Counted from the first letter of the stretch, positions 53,344 to 62,327 are shown. The stretch: 64,000 bases of DNA from Salsipaludibacter sp963735045 (GCA_963735045.1 CAVTIZ010000002.1:310001-374000), one strand, 5' to 3'. The notes: generated by a model not told the origin, from the sequence alone. Made by a program: numbers and translations.

Positions 53344-54960
53344 TCAGTCGTTGGCGTGGTCGGCGTGGACCGCCATGCCACCGCTGCCGGTGAACGTTCC
53401 CTGCGGACCGTCCAGGTCGACGCGGTTCGCGGTCGGACCGGCGATGCGGATGCCTTCGACGCCGTTGACGCTCTCGGTCGACGCGGCCATGCTGAACACG
53501 GCGTAGGCGATCGCGTCGACGTTGACCTCGATGGCCTCCGCGCTGACGTTGTCGATCGTGTCGCAGGCCTGGTGGTAGCACTGGTCGAACGACTCACCAG
53601 CGATGCCGCCCCAGATGGCTTCCTGCGCCGGCGTCTTGACCTGCTCGGCGCCGGTGAACAGGCCACTGGCCGGGATGCCGACGTCGATGAAGGCCTGGTA
53701 GTCCGAGCGACCCGAGAACTCCGAGTCCTCGTAGGGGACGTCGTTGACCGAGTAGTAGGCCTCGAACAGGTCCTCGAGCGCGGCCGAGCCCGTGGGCACC
53801 GGGGCCGTGGCCTCGAACGACGACTCGTCGGCGTCGTAGACGCCGTAGATGAAGTTCGGGGAGCCGACCATGTCGAAGTTGAGGTAGAGCGCGAGCGCCT
53901 CGTACTCCTCGTCGGTCAGCCCGAAGTCCGGGTTGAAGACGTAGTTGTCGGAACCGACCAGGCCGGATTCCTCGGCGCCCCACCACGCGAAGCGCAGGGT
54001 GTTCTGGGGGGTGAACTTCTTGTTGTTGCCGAGCTCGAGGGCAACCGCCAGGATCGACGCGGAACCGGAACCGTTGTCGTTGATGCCCGGCCCCTCGGGG
54101 ACCGAGTCCAGGTGGGCACCCGACATCACGACGTTGTCGGTGTTGACGCCCTCGAGGTCGGCGATCACGTTCTGCGTGGACGCGGTCTCGGAGGTGGCCT
54201 CGACCGACAGGCTGACCGTGGTGTAGTCGCCGGCGGCCAGCATCGCACCGGTCGCGTAGGTGGCGTCCACCACGGGAATGGTGATGTCGTTGCGCTCACC
54301 GAGGGTGCCGCTGATCAGTGCCTGGCGGTCCTCGCCGTCGGTGTTGCCCTGGTTGAAGATGATGGCGCCCTCGGCACCGGCTGCCTGGGCGTTGGCGGCC
54401 TTGTCGCCGAAGGCGCAGGCGCCACGCTGCAGCAGTGCGATGTCGTTGTCACCGCTGAAGTCCAGGCCGTCGAAGTCGCTGGCCTCGCACCCGGAGGTCG
54501 AGGCGTTGCCGAGCCCCAGGTCGAGGTCGACGGCGATCACGTTGCCGTCGGTGACCGAGCCGGAGCCGGAGTAGCTGAAGCTGGACGTCGGCACGGCCGC
54601 GTCGTCGATGGTCAGCGAGCTCGAGACCTCTTCGTAGGTGATGAGCTCGAAGACCTGGCGTTCGACCGAGTACCCGGCGTCCTCCAGGAGTCCGGCCACG
54701 TAGTCCGCCGAGGCGTCATAGCCCGGCGTGCCGGACGCGCGGGTGCCGCCGTTGGCGTCCGCGATGTCCTGGAAGGCCTGCAGGTGGGTGAACACGTCGT
54801 CGCCGTTGACGCACTGCAACACCTGTCCGAGGTTCTTCAGGGTGCGGTTCTCGCAGGCCTGGGCGGACGGCGCGGCAGAGGCAGCGGTCGGCACGAGGCC
54901 GACGGCCAGGAGCAGCGCCGTCGCGGCACCGATCCGTCGTGTGAGTCGAGTCGTTCGCAT
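53344..54960 (-). CDS. Secreted M28-family zinc aminopeptidase with PA domain
   Basis: A 538-residue exported protein with a Sec signal (MRTTRLTRRIGAATALLLAV, cleavage near ASA-AP). A PA insert is seen around residues 140-255 (DIALLQRGACAFGDKAANA). The M28 di-zinc site is complete: His-Asp in VVMSGAHLDSVPEG, Asp in PGINDNGSGSASI, Glu-Glu in FAWWGAEESGLVGS, Asp in YLNFDMVGSPNF and His in CYHQACDTIDN. It is similar in plan to Streptomyces griseus aminopeptidase and would release N-terminal residues outside the cell. GGGAGGGA precedes the ATG; TAGCCT lies 80 bases upstream. Confidence 0.93.
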   Translation of the reverse strand: MRTTRLTRRIGAATALLLAVGLVPTAASAAPSAQACENRTLKNLGQVLQCVNGDDVFTHLQAFQDIADANGGTRASGTPGYDASADYVAGLLEDAGYSVERQVFELITYEEVSSSLTIDDAAVPTSSFSYSGSGSVTDGNVIAVDLDLGLGNASTSGCEASDFDGLDFSGDNDIALLQRGACAFGDKAANAQAAGAEGAIIFNQGNTDGEDRQALISGTLGERNDITIPVVDATYATGAMLAAGDYTTVSLSVEATSETASTQNVIADLEGVNTDNVVMSGAHLDSVPEGPGINDNGSGSASILAVALELGNNKKFTPQNTLRFAWWGAEESGLVGSDNYVFNPDFGLTDEEYEALALYLNFDMVGSPNFIYGVYDADESSFEATAPVPTGSAALEDLFEAYYSVNDVPYEDSEFSGRSDYQAFIDVGIPASGLFTGAEQVKTPAQEAIWGGIAGESFDQCYHQACDTIDNVSAEAIEVNVDAIAYAVFSMAASTESVNGVEGIRIAGPTANRVDLDGPQGTFTGSGGMAVHADHAND

Positions 54961-55164
54961 GTGTGGGGTTCCCTCCCGATGACGGCTTGCAGGTCGTGTG
55001 ACGTGCAACGGCCGGCGCGACAGCGCCGGCGTGGGTCGTAGGCTAACGCCTGGGGCGTCAAACGCACTACCTCGTCCGTCCAGCGCGCGACCTCGACGGC
55101 CTGGTCGAGTCATCGACGGGGCGGCCCGACGGGGGTGCATCCGGCCCCCGGGTGGCCGACCTCG

Positions 55165-55956
55165 TCATGGCCGGGGCTGGCATGACTCGCAGGCGTAGGC
55201 CCAGCGACCGGCCAGGTCCCAGCGTCGGATGTCGTCGCCGCACTCGCGGCACCGGTCGCGCTTGTAGACGTGCACCCGCTGGTCGCGACGCATGCGCGAC
55301 TTCGGGCGACCGATGACCGTGGGATCGGTCGTGACGATGCGCCCGTACCGCACGCCGTAGCGCAGCCAGTCGACCAGGGTCGCCCACATCGACTCCCAGG
55401 TCTCGCGCGGGACCTCGTTGGCCGGCACCTCGGGATGCAGGCCGTGGACGTACAGCACCTCCGCCCGGTAGACGTTGCCGACCCCGGCGAGCACCGCCTG
55501 GTCCATCAGCGCGCGTCCGATCCCGACGCGGCGCCGTTGGAGCGCGTCCCAGGCCGCGTCGGGATCGGCGTCCGGACGCAGCGGGTCGGGACCGAGCCGG
55601 TCCAGCACGGAGTGGACCCCCTCGGGGGTGAGCACCTCGCAGGCCGTCGCGCCGACCAGGTCGATGACGCGCCCACCGCTGGCCACCCGCATGCGGCAGG
55701 TGTCCCGGGGATCGGGCGGTGGGACGTCGTGGGTGAAGAAGCGCCCGAACAGGCCGAGGTGGACGTGGACGCAATCCCCGGTGTCGTAGTCGTGGAACAG
55801 GTGCTTGCCCCACGCCCAGGCCCGTTCGAACACGGCGCCGTCGACCAGGTGGGCGCCGGTGAACTTGCCCTGCGGTGAGCTGACCCGGACGCGCTGGCCA
55901 CCGAACCACTCGTCGTGGTGGCGGGCGAGGCGGTGGAGGGTGTGGCCCTCGGGCAT
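55165..55956 (-). CDS. nei: Fpg/Nei-family DNA glycosylase (endonuclease VIII-like)
   Basis: A 263-residue base-excision enzyme starting MPEGHTLHRLARHHDEWFGG with the catalytic Pro2 and Glu3. The helix-two-turn-helix is IGRALMDQAVLAGVGNVYRA, and a C4 zinc finger closes it (CRECGDDIRRWDLAGR then CESC). The EGHT start and finger spacing favour Nei (oxidised pyrimidine repair) over MutM. The ATG at 55956 is fixed by the catalytic N-terminus; the 25-residue upstream extension cannot be translated into an active enzyme. Confidence 0.92.
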   Translation of the reverse strand: MPEGHTLHRLARHHDEWFGGQRVRVSSPQGKFTGAHLVDGAVFERAWAWGKHLFHDYDTGDCVHVHLGLFGRFFTHDVPPPDPRDTCRMRVASGGRVIDLVGATACEVLTPEGVHSVLDRLGPDPLRPDADPDAAWDALQRRRVGIGRALMDQAVLAGVGNVYRAEVLYVHGLHPEVPANEVPRETWESMWATLVDWLRYGVRYGRIVTTDPTVIGRPKSRMRRDQRVHVYKRDRCRECGDDIRRWDLAGRWAYACESCQPRP

Positions 55957-56095
55957 GCAGGGGTCCTGGTCCGGGCGGTCGGCGACGGTATCGGTGCGTT
56001 CGTCGCCGGCCGGGCGACCCGCCTCGGGCACCCGTCGGCGGGGAGCACGGCACGGTTGCCCCGCCTGGGTCCGGCGACCCGAACCTCGGCAGGAC

Positions 56096-56223
56096 TAGCG
56101 TGGTCGGACGACACCCCACGGCCGACCCGCGGGGGGTCGCGGTCCCATGGCGTCGCCATGTGGACTGCCGCCATGGGCACATCGCCATGGGGACCGTCGT
56201 GACGTCGACCCACAGGAGGGGCC
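56096..56223 (+). promoter_or_regulatory. Promoter and hairpin-forming leader of metA
   Basis: TAGCGT at 56096-56101 is a -10 candidate, giving a leader of about 115 bases. Inside it GGTCCCATGGCG (about 56142-56153) is complementary to CGCCATGGGGACC (about 56182-56194) apart from one bulged G, and further GCCATG repeats lie in the loop, allowing alternative pairings. AGGAGGGG sits just before the GTG. The layout suits an attenuator or metabolite-sensing RNA for methionine synthesis; I could not match it to a known SAM riboswitch class. Confidence 0.45.
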
Positions 56224-57306
56224 GTGCCACTCGTGGCCCACTCGGACCTGCCGGTGTTCGCCCGGCTGGCCGACGCCGGTGCGCCCGTGCTGGCCATGGA
56301 CGAGGCCCGTACCCAGGACATCCGCGAGCTCCACGTCGGGCTGCTCAACATGATGCCCGACGCCGCCCTGCAGGTGACCGAACTGCAGTTCCTCCGGTTG
56401 GTGGGCAGCGCCAACCCGATCGTGCAGGTCTGGGTCCACCCGTTCACCGTCCCCGGGCTGGCCCGGGACGACCAGGCCCAGGCCCACATCGCGCGGCACT
56501 ACGAGTCCTTCGATCGCCTCCGGGAGGAGGGACTCGACGCGCTGGTCGTCACGGGCGCCAACGTGTCCAATCCGACGCTGTCGGCCGAGCCGTTCTGGGA
56601 CGCGCTGGGGGAGGTCATGGACTGGGCGGGCGACCACGTGACCTCGGTGCTGTGCTCGTGCCTGGCCACCCACGCCCTGCTCGAGCGCACCTACGGCATC
56701 CGGCGCCGACGCATGGAGGCCAAGCGATGGGGCGTGTGGCCACACCGCACCGTCGTCGACGACCACCCCCTGCTCGCCGGCTGCAACACCCGCTTCGACG
56801 TGCCGCACTCACGCTGGAACGAGGTCACCTCGCGCCAGCTGCGCGCCGCCGGGCTGGAGGTGCTGGTCGAGTCGGTCGAGGGCGACTTCCACCTCGGCGC
56901 CACGTCCGACGGGATCCGGGTCGTGTGGCTCCAGGGCCATCCGGAGTACGACCGCATCAGCCTCCTCAAGGAGTTCAAGCGCGAGGTCGACCGCTACGTC
57001 GATGGTGACCTCGTGCACCTGCCACCCGTGCCCGACCACTACCTGCCACCGTCGGCGGCGCGTGTCGCCCGCCGCCACCTCGACGACGTCGGGACCGCCC
57101 GCGACCGGGGACGGTCGCCACCGCCGTTCCCGGAGGACGAGCTCGTGCCGTCGATCGACAACACCTGGACCGACACCGGCAAGGCCCTGTTCTCCAACTG
57201 GCTCGGGCTGGTCTACCGCCTCACCGACCTGCGCCGGGGCGTGCCGTTCATGGACGGCCTCGACCCGGACGACCCACTCGGCCGCATCGCCGGACGCACC
57301 ACCTGA
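56224..57306 (+). CDS. metA: Homoserine O-acyltransferase, MetA type
   Basis: A 360-residue MetA. VGLLNMMPDAALQVTELQFL is the conserved N-terminal motif; the catalytic Cys is in VLCSCLATHALLERTYGI, and the His and Glu in WLQGHPEYDRISLLKEFKRE. It acylates homoserine (succinyl or acetyl; not decidable here) for direct sulfhydrylation by the following MetY. An O-acetyl product would match MetY best. The GTG start follows AGGAGGGG at 2-3 bases. Confidence 0.93.
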   Translation: MPLVAHSDLPVFARLADAGAPVLAMDEARTQDIRELHVGLLNMMPDAALQVTELQFLRLVGSANPIVQVWVHPFTVPGLARDDQAQAHIARHYESFDRLREEGLDALVVTGANVSNPTLSAEPFWDALGEVMDWAGDHVTSVLCSCLATHALLERTYGIRRRRMEAKRWGVWPHRTVVDDHPLLAGCNTRFDVPHSRWNEVTSRQLRAAGLEVLVESVEGDFHLGATSDGIRVVWLQGHPEYDRISLLKEFKREVDRYVDGDLVHLPPVPDHYLPPSAARVARRHLDDVGTARDRGRSPPPFPEDELVPSIDNTWTDTGKALFSNWLGLVYRLTDLRRGVPFMDGLDPDDPLGRIAGRTT

Positions 57307-57367
57307 CCCCCCCGCCGTCCCGACCCCGACGGCGCCAACCGCCATCGCCACCACCGAGGAGCACACC

Positions 57368-58645
57368 ATGCACGACGAGACCCTGGCCATCCACGCCGGC
57401 TACGACTCCGAACCCACGACCAAGGCCGTCGCCGTCCCGATCTACCAGACGGTGGCCTACGAATTCGACGACGCCCAGCACGGCGCCGACCTGTTCAACC
57501 TCGCGGTCGAGGGCAACATCTACACCCGCATCATGAACCCGACCCAGGACGTGTTGGAGCAGCGGGTGGCGGCGTTGGAGGGCGGGATCGCCGGGCTGGC
57601 CACCAGCGCAGGGATGGCCGCGATCAACTACGCGATCCTCAACCTGGCGAGCCAGGGCCACAACGTCGTGTCGGTGCCCCTGCTGTACGGCGGCACCTAC
57701 ACGCTGTTCGCGCACATGCTGCCGTCGCAGGGCATCGAGGTCCGGTTCGCCGAGGACGACTCGGCCGAGGCCATCGCCGCCCTGATCGACGACGACACGC
57801 GCGCCGTGTACGTCGAGACCATCGGCAACCCGGCCGGCAACATCCCGGACCTGGAGGCGATCGTGGCGGTGGCCCACGACGCCAACGTCCCGGTCGTGGC
57901 CGACAACACCGTCCCGTCGCCGGCGTTGCTCAAGCCCATCGAGTGGGGCGTCGACGTGGTCGTGCACTCGATGACCAAGTACATCGGTGGCCACGGCAAC
58001 ACCGTGGCCGGAATGGTGGTCGACGCCGGGACCTTCGACTGGGCCGGCAACGCGGACAAGTTCCCCCAGTTCTCCACCCCCGAGCCGGCCTACCACGGCC
58101 TGGTCTACACCGACGCGCTGGGGCCGGCCGCCTTCATCGGTCGCTGCCGCACCGTCGCCCTGCGCAACACCGGCTCGGCCATCAGCCCGTTCAACGCCTG
58201 GCAGATCATCCAGGGGATCCAGACCCTGCCCCTGCGCATGGAGCGCCACGTCGCCAACGCCCAGGCCGTGGCCGAGTACCTCGAGGCCCACGACCGGACC
58301 ACCTGGGTCGAATACGCCGGGCTGGCCTCCTCGCCCTACCACGAGCTCGCCCAGAAGTACACCGGTGGCCGCCCGTCGGCGTTGCTGTCGTTCGGCATCG
58401 AGGGCGGCTTCGAGGCCGGCGAGACGTTCTACGACAAGCTCGAACTGTTCACGCGCCTGGTCAACATCGGGGACGTCCGGTCGTTGGCGGCCCACCCCGC
58501 GTCGACCACCCACCGCCAGCTCAGCGAGGCCGAACTGGTGACGGCGAAGGTCCCCCCGGACATGATCCGCCTGTGCGTCGGGATCGAGCACATCGACGAC
58601 CTGCTCGCCGACCTCGACCAGGCGCTGGACGCCGCGGTCGGCTGA
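57368..58645 (+). CDS. metY: O-acetylhomoserine sulfhydrylase
   Basis: A 425-residue PLP enzyme of the Cys/Met metabolism family: IYQTVAYEFDDAQHGADLFN, YTRIMNPTQDVLEQRVAALE, TSAGMAAINYAILNLASQGH, VADNTVPSPALLKPIEWG and the PLP lysine in VVHSMTKYIGGHGNTVAGMV. It forms homocysteine from acylhomoserine and sulfide. GAGGAG precedes the ATG. It lies 61 bases after metA, probably in one operon. Confidence 0.96.
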   Translation: MHDETLAIHAGYDSEPTTKAVAVPIYQTVAYEFDDAQHGADLFNLAVEGNIYTRIMNPTQDVLEQRVAALEGGIAGLATSAGMAAINYAILNLASQGHNVVSVPLLYGGTYTLFAHMLPSQGIEVRFAEDDSAEAIAALIDDDTRAVYVETIGNPAGNIPDLEAIVAVAHDANVPVVADNTVPSPALLKPIEWGVDVVVHSMTKYIGGHGNTVAGMVVDAGTFDWAGNADKFPQFSTPEPAYHGLVYTDALGPAAFIGRCRTVALRNTGSAISPFNAWQIIQGIQTLPLRMERHVANAQAVAEYLEAHDRTTWVEYAGLASSPYHELAQKYTGGRPSALLSFGIEGGFEAGETFYDKLELFTRLVNIGDVRSLAAHPASTTHRQLSEAELVTAKVPPDMIRLCVGIEHIDDLLADLDQALDAAVG

Positions 58646-58663
58646 CCCACCCCGGTCGGGAGG

Positions 58664-59761
58664 TCAGGGCAGCAGGAGGCATGAGTCGCCGAACTCGTGC
58701 CACAGGTACGCGCCATCCAGGGCGGCGTCGTAGGCGCGCGCGACCAACTCGGGTCCGGCGACGGCCTCCAGCAGCAGCAGGTGCGACGCCCCCGGCGGAT
58801 GCCAGCCCGTCACCATGGCGTCGACCACCCGTGCGGGTCGGTCGGGTCCCAGCACGAGGTCGGTCCAGCCCCGGCCGGCATGCACCGACCCGTCGGTGTC
58901 GGCCACGGACTCCAGGGCCCGGACCACGGTCGTGCCGACCGCCACCACCCGCCCGCCCCCGGCCCGGGTCCGGGCCACCAGTGCGGCGGTCGGTGCGGGG
59001 ACGTCGAACGGCTCGGGGCGCGGTGGCTCGTGGTCGTCCAGCGACGACACCCCGGCGTGGAGCGTGAGGGGTGCGACCACGATGCCCCGTCGGACCAGGT
59101 CGGTGACCAGCCGGGGCGTGAACGGACGGGCGGCGCTGGCCATCTCGGCGCTGGCACCGCCGGTGACCGGGTCGCCCCGGCCGATGCGCCCCGTCCAGCG
59201 GGCGAAGACCGTCTGGCGCACGTCCAGGGGCAGCCGAGCCGGCGCATGCGCGTAGGTGACGGCCCGACCGTGGGTGGCGAGGTGGTCCGCGACGTCCGCC
59301 ACCAGGTCCAGGCGCCCGCGCCACAGGCGCACGGTGCCGTCCCGACGTCGAGGTCCGGCCGGTCCCAGCAGGTGGATCGCGCCGGTCGGGACGAGGGCGA
59401 CCCGATCGCCGCTGCCGGCCGTGGTCCAGGGACCCGAGCCATCGGGTCGGCGCAGCTCGACCTCCCAGGTGTCGTCGTCGCGACGGGTCGACAGGTGGAC
59501 GACCACCGGGTGTGCGCCGAGCCTCCCGGTCAGGGCCGCCGGCATGGTCGGGGTGGTGTTGACCACCACCAGGTCACCGGGTCGCAGGTGGTCGGCCAGG
59601 TGGTCGAACCGCGTGTGGGTCACCCGGTCGGGCCGGGCGACCAGCAGGCGGACGTGGTCGCGGGCGAGCCCGCGGGACTCGGCGGGCCGGGTCGCCTCGC
59701 GGCCATGGGGGAGGGTGAAGTCGAACCGGGGGGGTCGGCCCGCCGTCGTGGTGGTGACCAT
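58664..59761 (-). CDS. QueA-like SAM:tRNA ribosyltransferase-isomerase family protein
   Basis: A 365-residue protein with QueA-type segments: FDFTLPHGREATRPAESRGL, LVVVNTTPTMPAALTGRL, YAHAPARLPLDVRQTVFARW, GASAEMASAARPFTPRLV and GRVVAVGTTVVRALESVA, ending DGAYLWHEFGDSCLLLP. QueA transfers the ribosyl group of SAM to preQ1-tRNA. The sequence is divergent and no other queuosine gene is nearby, so a related SAM reaction is possible. Its ATG overlaps the SDR stop (TGATG), giving an SDR-queA pair under the SoxR-type promoter. Confidence 0.8.
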   Translation of the reverse strand: MVTTTTAGRPPRFDFTLPHGREATRPAESRGLARDHVRLLVARPDRVTHTRFDHLADHLRPGDLVVVNTTPTMPAALTGRLGAHPVVVHLSTRRDDDTWEVELRRPDGSGPWTTAGSGDRVALVPTGAIHLLGPAGPRRRDGTVRLWRGRLDLVADVADHLATHGRAVTYAHAPARLPLDVRQTVFARWTGRIGRGDPVTGGASAEMASAARPFTPRLVTDLVRRGIVVAPLTLHAGVSSLDDHEPPRPEPFDVPAPTAALVARTRAGGGRVVAVGTTVVRALESVADTDGSVHAGRGWTDLVLGPDRPARVVDAMVTGWHPPGASHLLLLEAVAGPELVARAYDAALDGAYLWHEFGDSCLLLP

Positions 59762-60537
59762 CACGCCACCGCCGCCGTCGCCGGGACCGTGCCGGTTCCC
59801 GGGTCGTCCGACAGCCGGTGGCGTCCGCTCGGTCGCCGCTGCGTGACCAGCGCCAGCAGGGCCGGGACGACGCTGGCCGGGAGCGGCCGGTCCGTGATGT
59901 CCTCGCCGGGGAAGGCGGCCTGGTGCATGTCGGTGCGCAGGTCGCCCGGGTCGACCGCGTGGACGGCCAGGTCCGGGTGTTCGACGGCCAGGACGGCGGA
60001 CGCCTGGTCCAGGGCGGCCTTGCTGGCCCCGTAGGCACCCCATCCCTCCCATGCACCGACGGCGGCGTCGGAGGTGACGTTGAGGATCGTGGCGGTCGGC
60101 GACAGGTGGGGGAGCAGGACCCGGAACAGGGCCACCGGCGCGACCACGTTGGTGGCCAGCACGGTCGCGAAGTCGGTGGGATCGAGGTCGGCGAGCCGGG
60201 GGAGGGGGCTCGGACCGAGGGTGCTGGCGTTGTTGACCACCAGGCCGACCGGCCCCGCCGCCGCGGCGGCAACGGCGACGTCCCGACGGTGGGCCGGGTC
60301 GGCCACGTCGCCGACCACGGCGGTGACCGGGGTCGTTGCGGCGAGTTCGTCGGCCACGGCGTGCAGGTCGGTGTCGGTCCGCGCGGTCAGCACCAGGTGC
60401 CAGCCGGTGGTGGCCAGGCCGGTGGCGACGGCGCGACCGAGGCCGCGCGACGCGCCGGTCACCACCGCCACCCGGCCGGCCCGGTCGGTGCCGGGGGCGC
60501 TGGCGTCGCGTTCGGAGGAGTGGTCGGTGGGGTCCAT
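59761..60537 (-). CDS. Short-chain dehydrogenase, probable SoxR target
   Basis: A 258-residue SDR: cofactor loop VAVVTGASRGLGRAVATGL, VGLVVNNASTLGPSPL, catalytic Ser in ILNVTSDAAVG and WGAYGASKAALDQASAVLAV for Tyr and Lys. The ATG at 60537 follows GGAG. It is the first gene downstream of the 19-bp-spacer promoter shared with soxR, so it is probably induced by redox-active compounds, and may reduce quinones or carbonyls; inference. Confidence 0.9.
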   Translation of the reverse strand: MDPTDHSSERDASAPGTDRAGRVAVVTGASRGLGRAVATGLATTGWHLVLTARTDTDLHAVADELAATTPVTAVVGDVADPAHRRDVAVAAAAAGPVGLVVNNASTLGPSPLPRLADLDPTDFATVLATNVVAPVALFRVLLPHLSPTATILNVTSDAAVGAWEGWGAYGASKAALDQASAVLAVEHPDLAVHAVDPGDLRTDMHQAAFPGEDITDRPLPASVVPALLALVTQRRPSGRHRLSDDPGTGTVPATAAVA

Positions 60538-60574
60538 GGCGGGGCTCCGTGGCATCGGTGGCGTGGGCGGGGGT

Positions 60575-60605
60575 ACCGTAGAAGTTGAAGTCAACTTGAA
60601 GTCAA
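60575..60605 (-). promoter_or_regulatory. SoxR-type promoter of the SDR-queA operon
   Basis: On the minus strand TTGACT (60605 to 60600) and TACGGT (60580 to 60575) are separated by 19 bases, the overlong spacer typical of MerR-family promoters. The spacer contains the palindrome AAGTTGA-AG-TCAACTT (60582-60597). The sequence TCAAGTTGACTT is close to the known SoxR box core. The soxR gene starts 29 bases away on the other strand. Confidence 0.82.
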
Positions 60606-60633
60606 GCCCGACCACGACGGGGTGGAGGATCCG

Positions 60634-61095
60634 GTGGCCGACCGACTGACGATCACCCAGGTTGCCGAGCGCAGCGGCTTCGCCGCCTCGGCGCTGCGCT
60701 ACTACGAGGACGAGGGCCTGGTGGCAGCCGACCGGACCCCGGGCGGCCGACGGCGCTACGACCGTGACGTGTTGCGCCGGCTCGCGTTCATCTCGGCCGC
60801 CAAGCACGTCGGGCTCAGCCTCGACGAGATCCGTGCGGCCCTGGACCGACTGCCGCGAGGCCGCACGCCCACGGCCCGGGACTGGGCGAAGCTGTCACGC
60901 TCGTGGCGGTCTCGGCTGGATGCGGAGATCGAGGCACTCGAGGCCCTGCGGGACGGCCTCGACTCCTGCATCGGGTGTGGCTGCCTGAGCCTGCAGCGGT
61001 GTCGGCTGTCCAATCCCGACGACGTGGTGGCCGGTCGTGGCCCCGGTGCGGTGTTCCTGCCCGGCCCGCTGCATCCCGAGCCCCACGGCGCCTGA
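60634..61095 (+). CDS. soxR: Redox-sensing transcriptional activator SoxR
   Basis: A 153-residue MerR-family protein: DNA-binding RLTITQVAERSGFAASALRY and YEDEGLVAADRTPGGRRRY, dimer helix, then the [2Fe-2S] motif SCIGCGCLSLQRC (Cys-x2-Cys-x-Cys-x5-Cys). SoxR activates promoters when its cluster is oxidised by redox-cycling drugs or pigments. The GTG at 60634 follows GGAGG. It is divergent from its likely target operon. Confidence 0.95.
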   Translation: MADRLTITQVAERSGFAASALRYYEDEGLVAADRTPGGRRRYDRDVLRRLAFISAAKHVGLSLDEIRAALDRLPRGRTPTARDWAKLSRSWRSRLDAEIEALEALRDGLDSCIGCGCLSLQRCRLSNPDDVVAGRGPGAVFLPGPLHPEPHGA

Positions 61096-61130
61096 CGGCC
61101 CGGACCCGGCCATCGTCGCTCCCGGGGCCG

Positions 61131-61696
61131 TCAGGTCCGCTGGAGCGTGCTGTCGAGCCACGCGCCGTGCGCCTGGACCGTCGCGAGGTTCGTGACCTCC
61201 CGACGACCGTCACGCCAGCGCACCCGGGTCAGGACCGACGCCCCGCGGGCACTCGCGGGGCGACCGAAGCCCAGCCCCGGCGTGTGGTGTGGGGACTCCA
61301 CCGACACCAGGGTCAGGTCGCGTTGGCCGGTGACGAAGTCGTCGAACCGGTCGGCCACCCCGGGCGCGATCGAGGCGTCCCGCCGGGCATGGCCCGTCCT
61401 CGTCGCCGCCGCACGGACGGGTAGTCGTCGGCGAGGTCGTGGTCGGCGCCACGCAGCAGCAGCCAGTGGACCGCGGCGAACAGCAGCGGTGGGTTGCGTT
61501 GGGTGTGGGGCGCCAGGTCGAGCAGTTCCGCCAGGTGCGGCCGCGTCGCCCCGGCGTCGGACAACCTCGCGTACAGCGGCGAGGGCTGCCGGACGGCCAC
61601 CCCGAAGCGCCGGAACATCTCGGCCGGCGGGTCGTCGGCGTGGTCCCGCCTCCCTGCCGGGGCGGCGGTGTCGCCGGGGTCGTCGCCGCGCGTCAC
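61131..61696 (-). pseudogene. Decayed DUF2332 gene
   Basis: The first frame (GTG 61696) reads EMFRRFGVAVRQPSPLYARL and LLFAAVHWLLLRGADHDLAD, typical of the DUF2332 N-terminus, then loses similarity near 61440. A different frame gives LTRVRWRDGRREVTNLATVQ and HGAWLDST, like the DUF2332 C-terminus, ending at 61131. The combined length of about 188 codons is near half the family norm of about 330, so an internal deletion plus a frameshift is the simplest reading. The start overlaps the yajQ stop (GTGA). Confidence 0.6.
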
Positions 61697-62187
61697 TTCC
61701 GGTTGGTGAAGCGCAGGGGTGCGTCGTAGTCCTGGTCGCGGACCAGCTTCTGGATGGCCTGCAGGTCGTCGAGCTTCTTGCCGGCGATGCGGATGCGGTC
61801 GCCCATGTTCGTCGGGGTGACCTTGAGCTTGGTGGCCTTGACGTCCTTGACGATCTGCTTGCCGAGCGCCGGTGGCAGTTCGGTGACCAGGGCGATGTCG
61901 ATCCGGGAGCGCCCGCCCGACACCGGGTGGGCCTCGCCCTGTTCAAGGACCTTGAGGCTGACCTTGCGCTTGACGATCTTGTCGCGCAGGACCTCGACGG
62001 CCGCGTCCAGGCGGCCCTCGGAGTTCGACTCGACCTGGATCCCGGACCGATCCCCGGTCCACGCGATGACGGTGTCGGTGTCCTTGAAGTCCCAGCGCTG
62101 GGCGACTTCGCGGGCGGCCTGGTTGATGGCGTTGTCGACCTCCTGGAGGTCGGCACCGGCCTCGATGTCGAAACTGGGCACGGCCAT
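61693..62187 (-). CDS. yajQ: YajQ-family nucleotide-binding protein
   Basis: A 164-residue protein matching YajQ over its full length: MAVPSFDIEAGADLQEVDNA, INQAAREVAQRWDFKDTDTV, VLRDKIVKRKVSLKVLEQGE, VTPTNMGDRIRIAGKKLDDL and QDYDAPLRFTNRK. Members bind nucleotides, and cyclic di-GMP in Xanthomonas; here the partner is unknown. GAGGAG precedes the ATG and TAGGCT lies 58 bases upstream. Confidence 0.95.
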   Translation of the reverse strand: MAVPSFDIEAGADLQEVDNAINQAAREVAQRWDFKDTDTVIAWTGDRSGIQVESNSEGRLDAAVEVLRDKIVKRKVSLKVLEQGEAHPVSGGRSRIDIALVTELPPALGKQIVKDVKATKLKVTPTNMGDRIRIAGKKLDDLQAIQKLVRDQDYDAPLRFTNRK

Positions 62188-62287
62188 GATGGCTCCTCAC
62201 GATCGGGGTGGTGGGGCGGGCGGTCGACGCAGTCGATCCGCCCCGAGCCTACGAGGCGCGTCCGCCATCGCGGGGCCGGTGTGGTGT

Positions 62288-62315
62288 TTGCACCCACGTC
62301 CCCGGTCAGTACCCT
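62288..62315 (+). promoter_or_regulatory. Promoter of tRNA-Tyr
   Basis: TTGCAC (62288-62293), a 16-base spacer and TACCCT (62310-62315) precede the tRNA-Tyr 5' end at 62328 by a distance suited to a start point a few bases upstream of the mature end. Confidence 0.55.
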
Positions 62316-62327
62316 CCATCCGTCCAC

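Noticed and set aside
56102..56223. metA leader as a known SAM riboswitch
   Set aside because: The conserved core of SAM-I, SAM-II or SAM-IV could not be found by eye; only the inverted repeat is supported.
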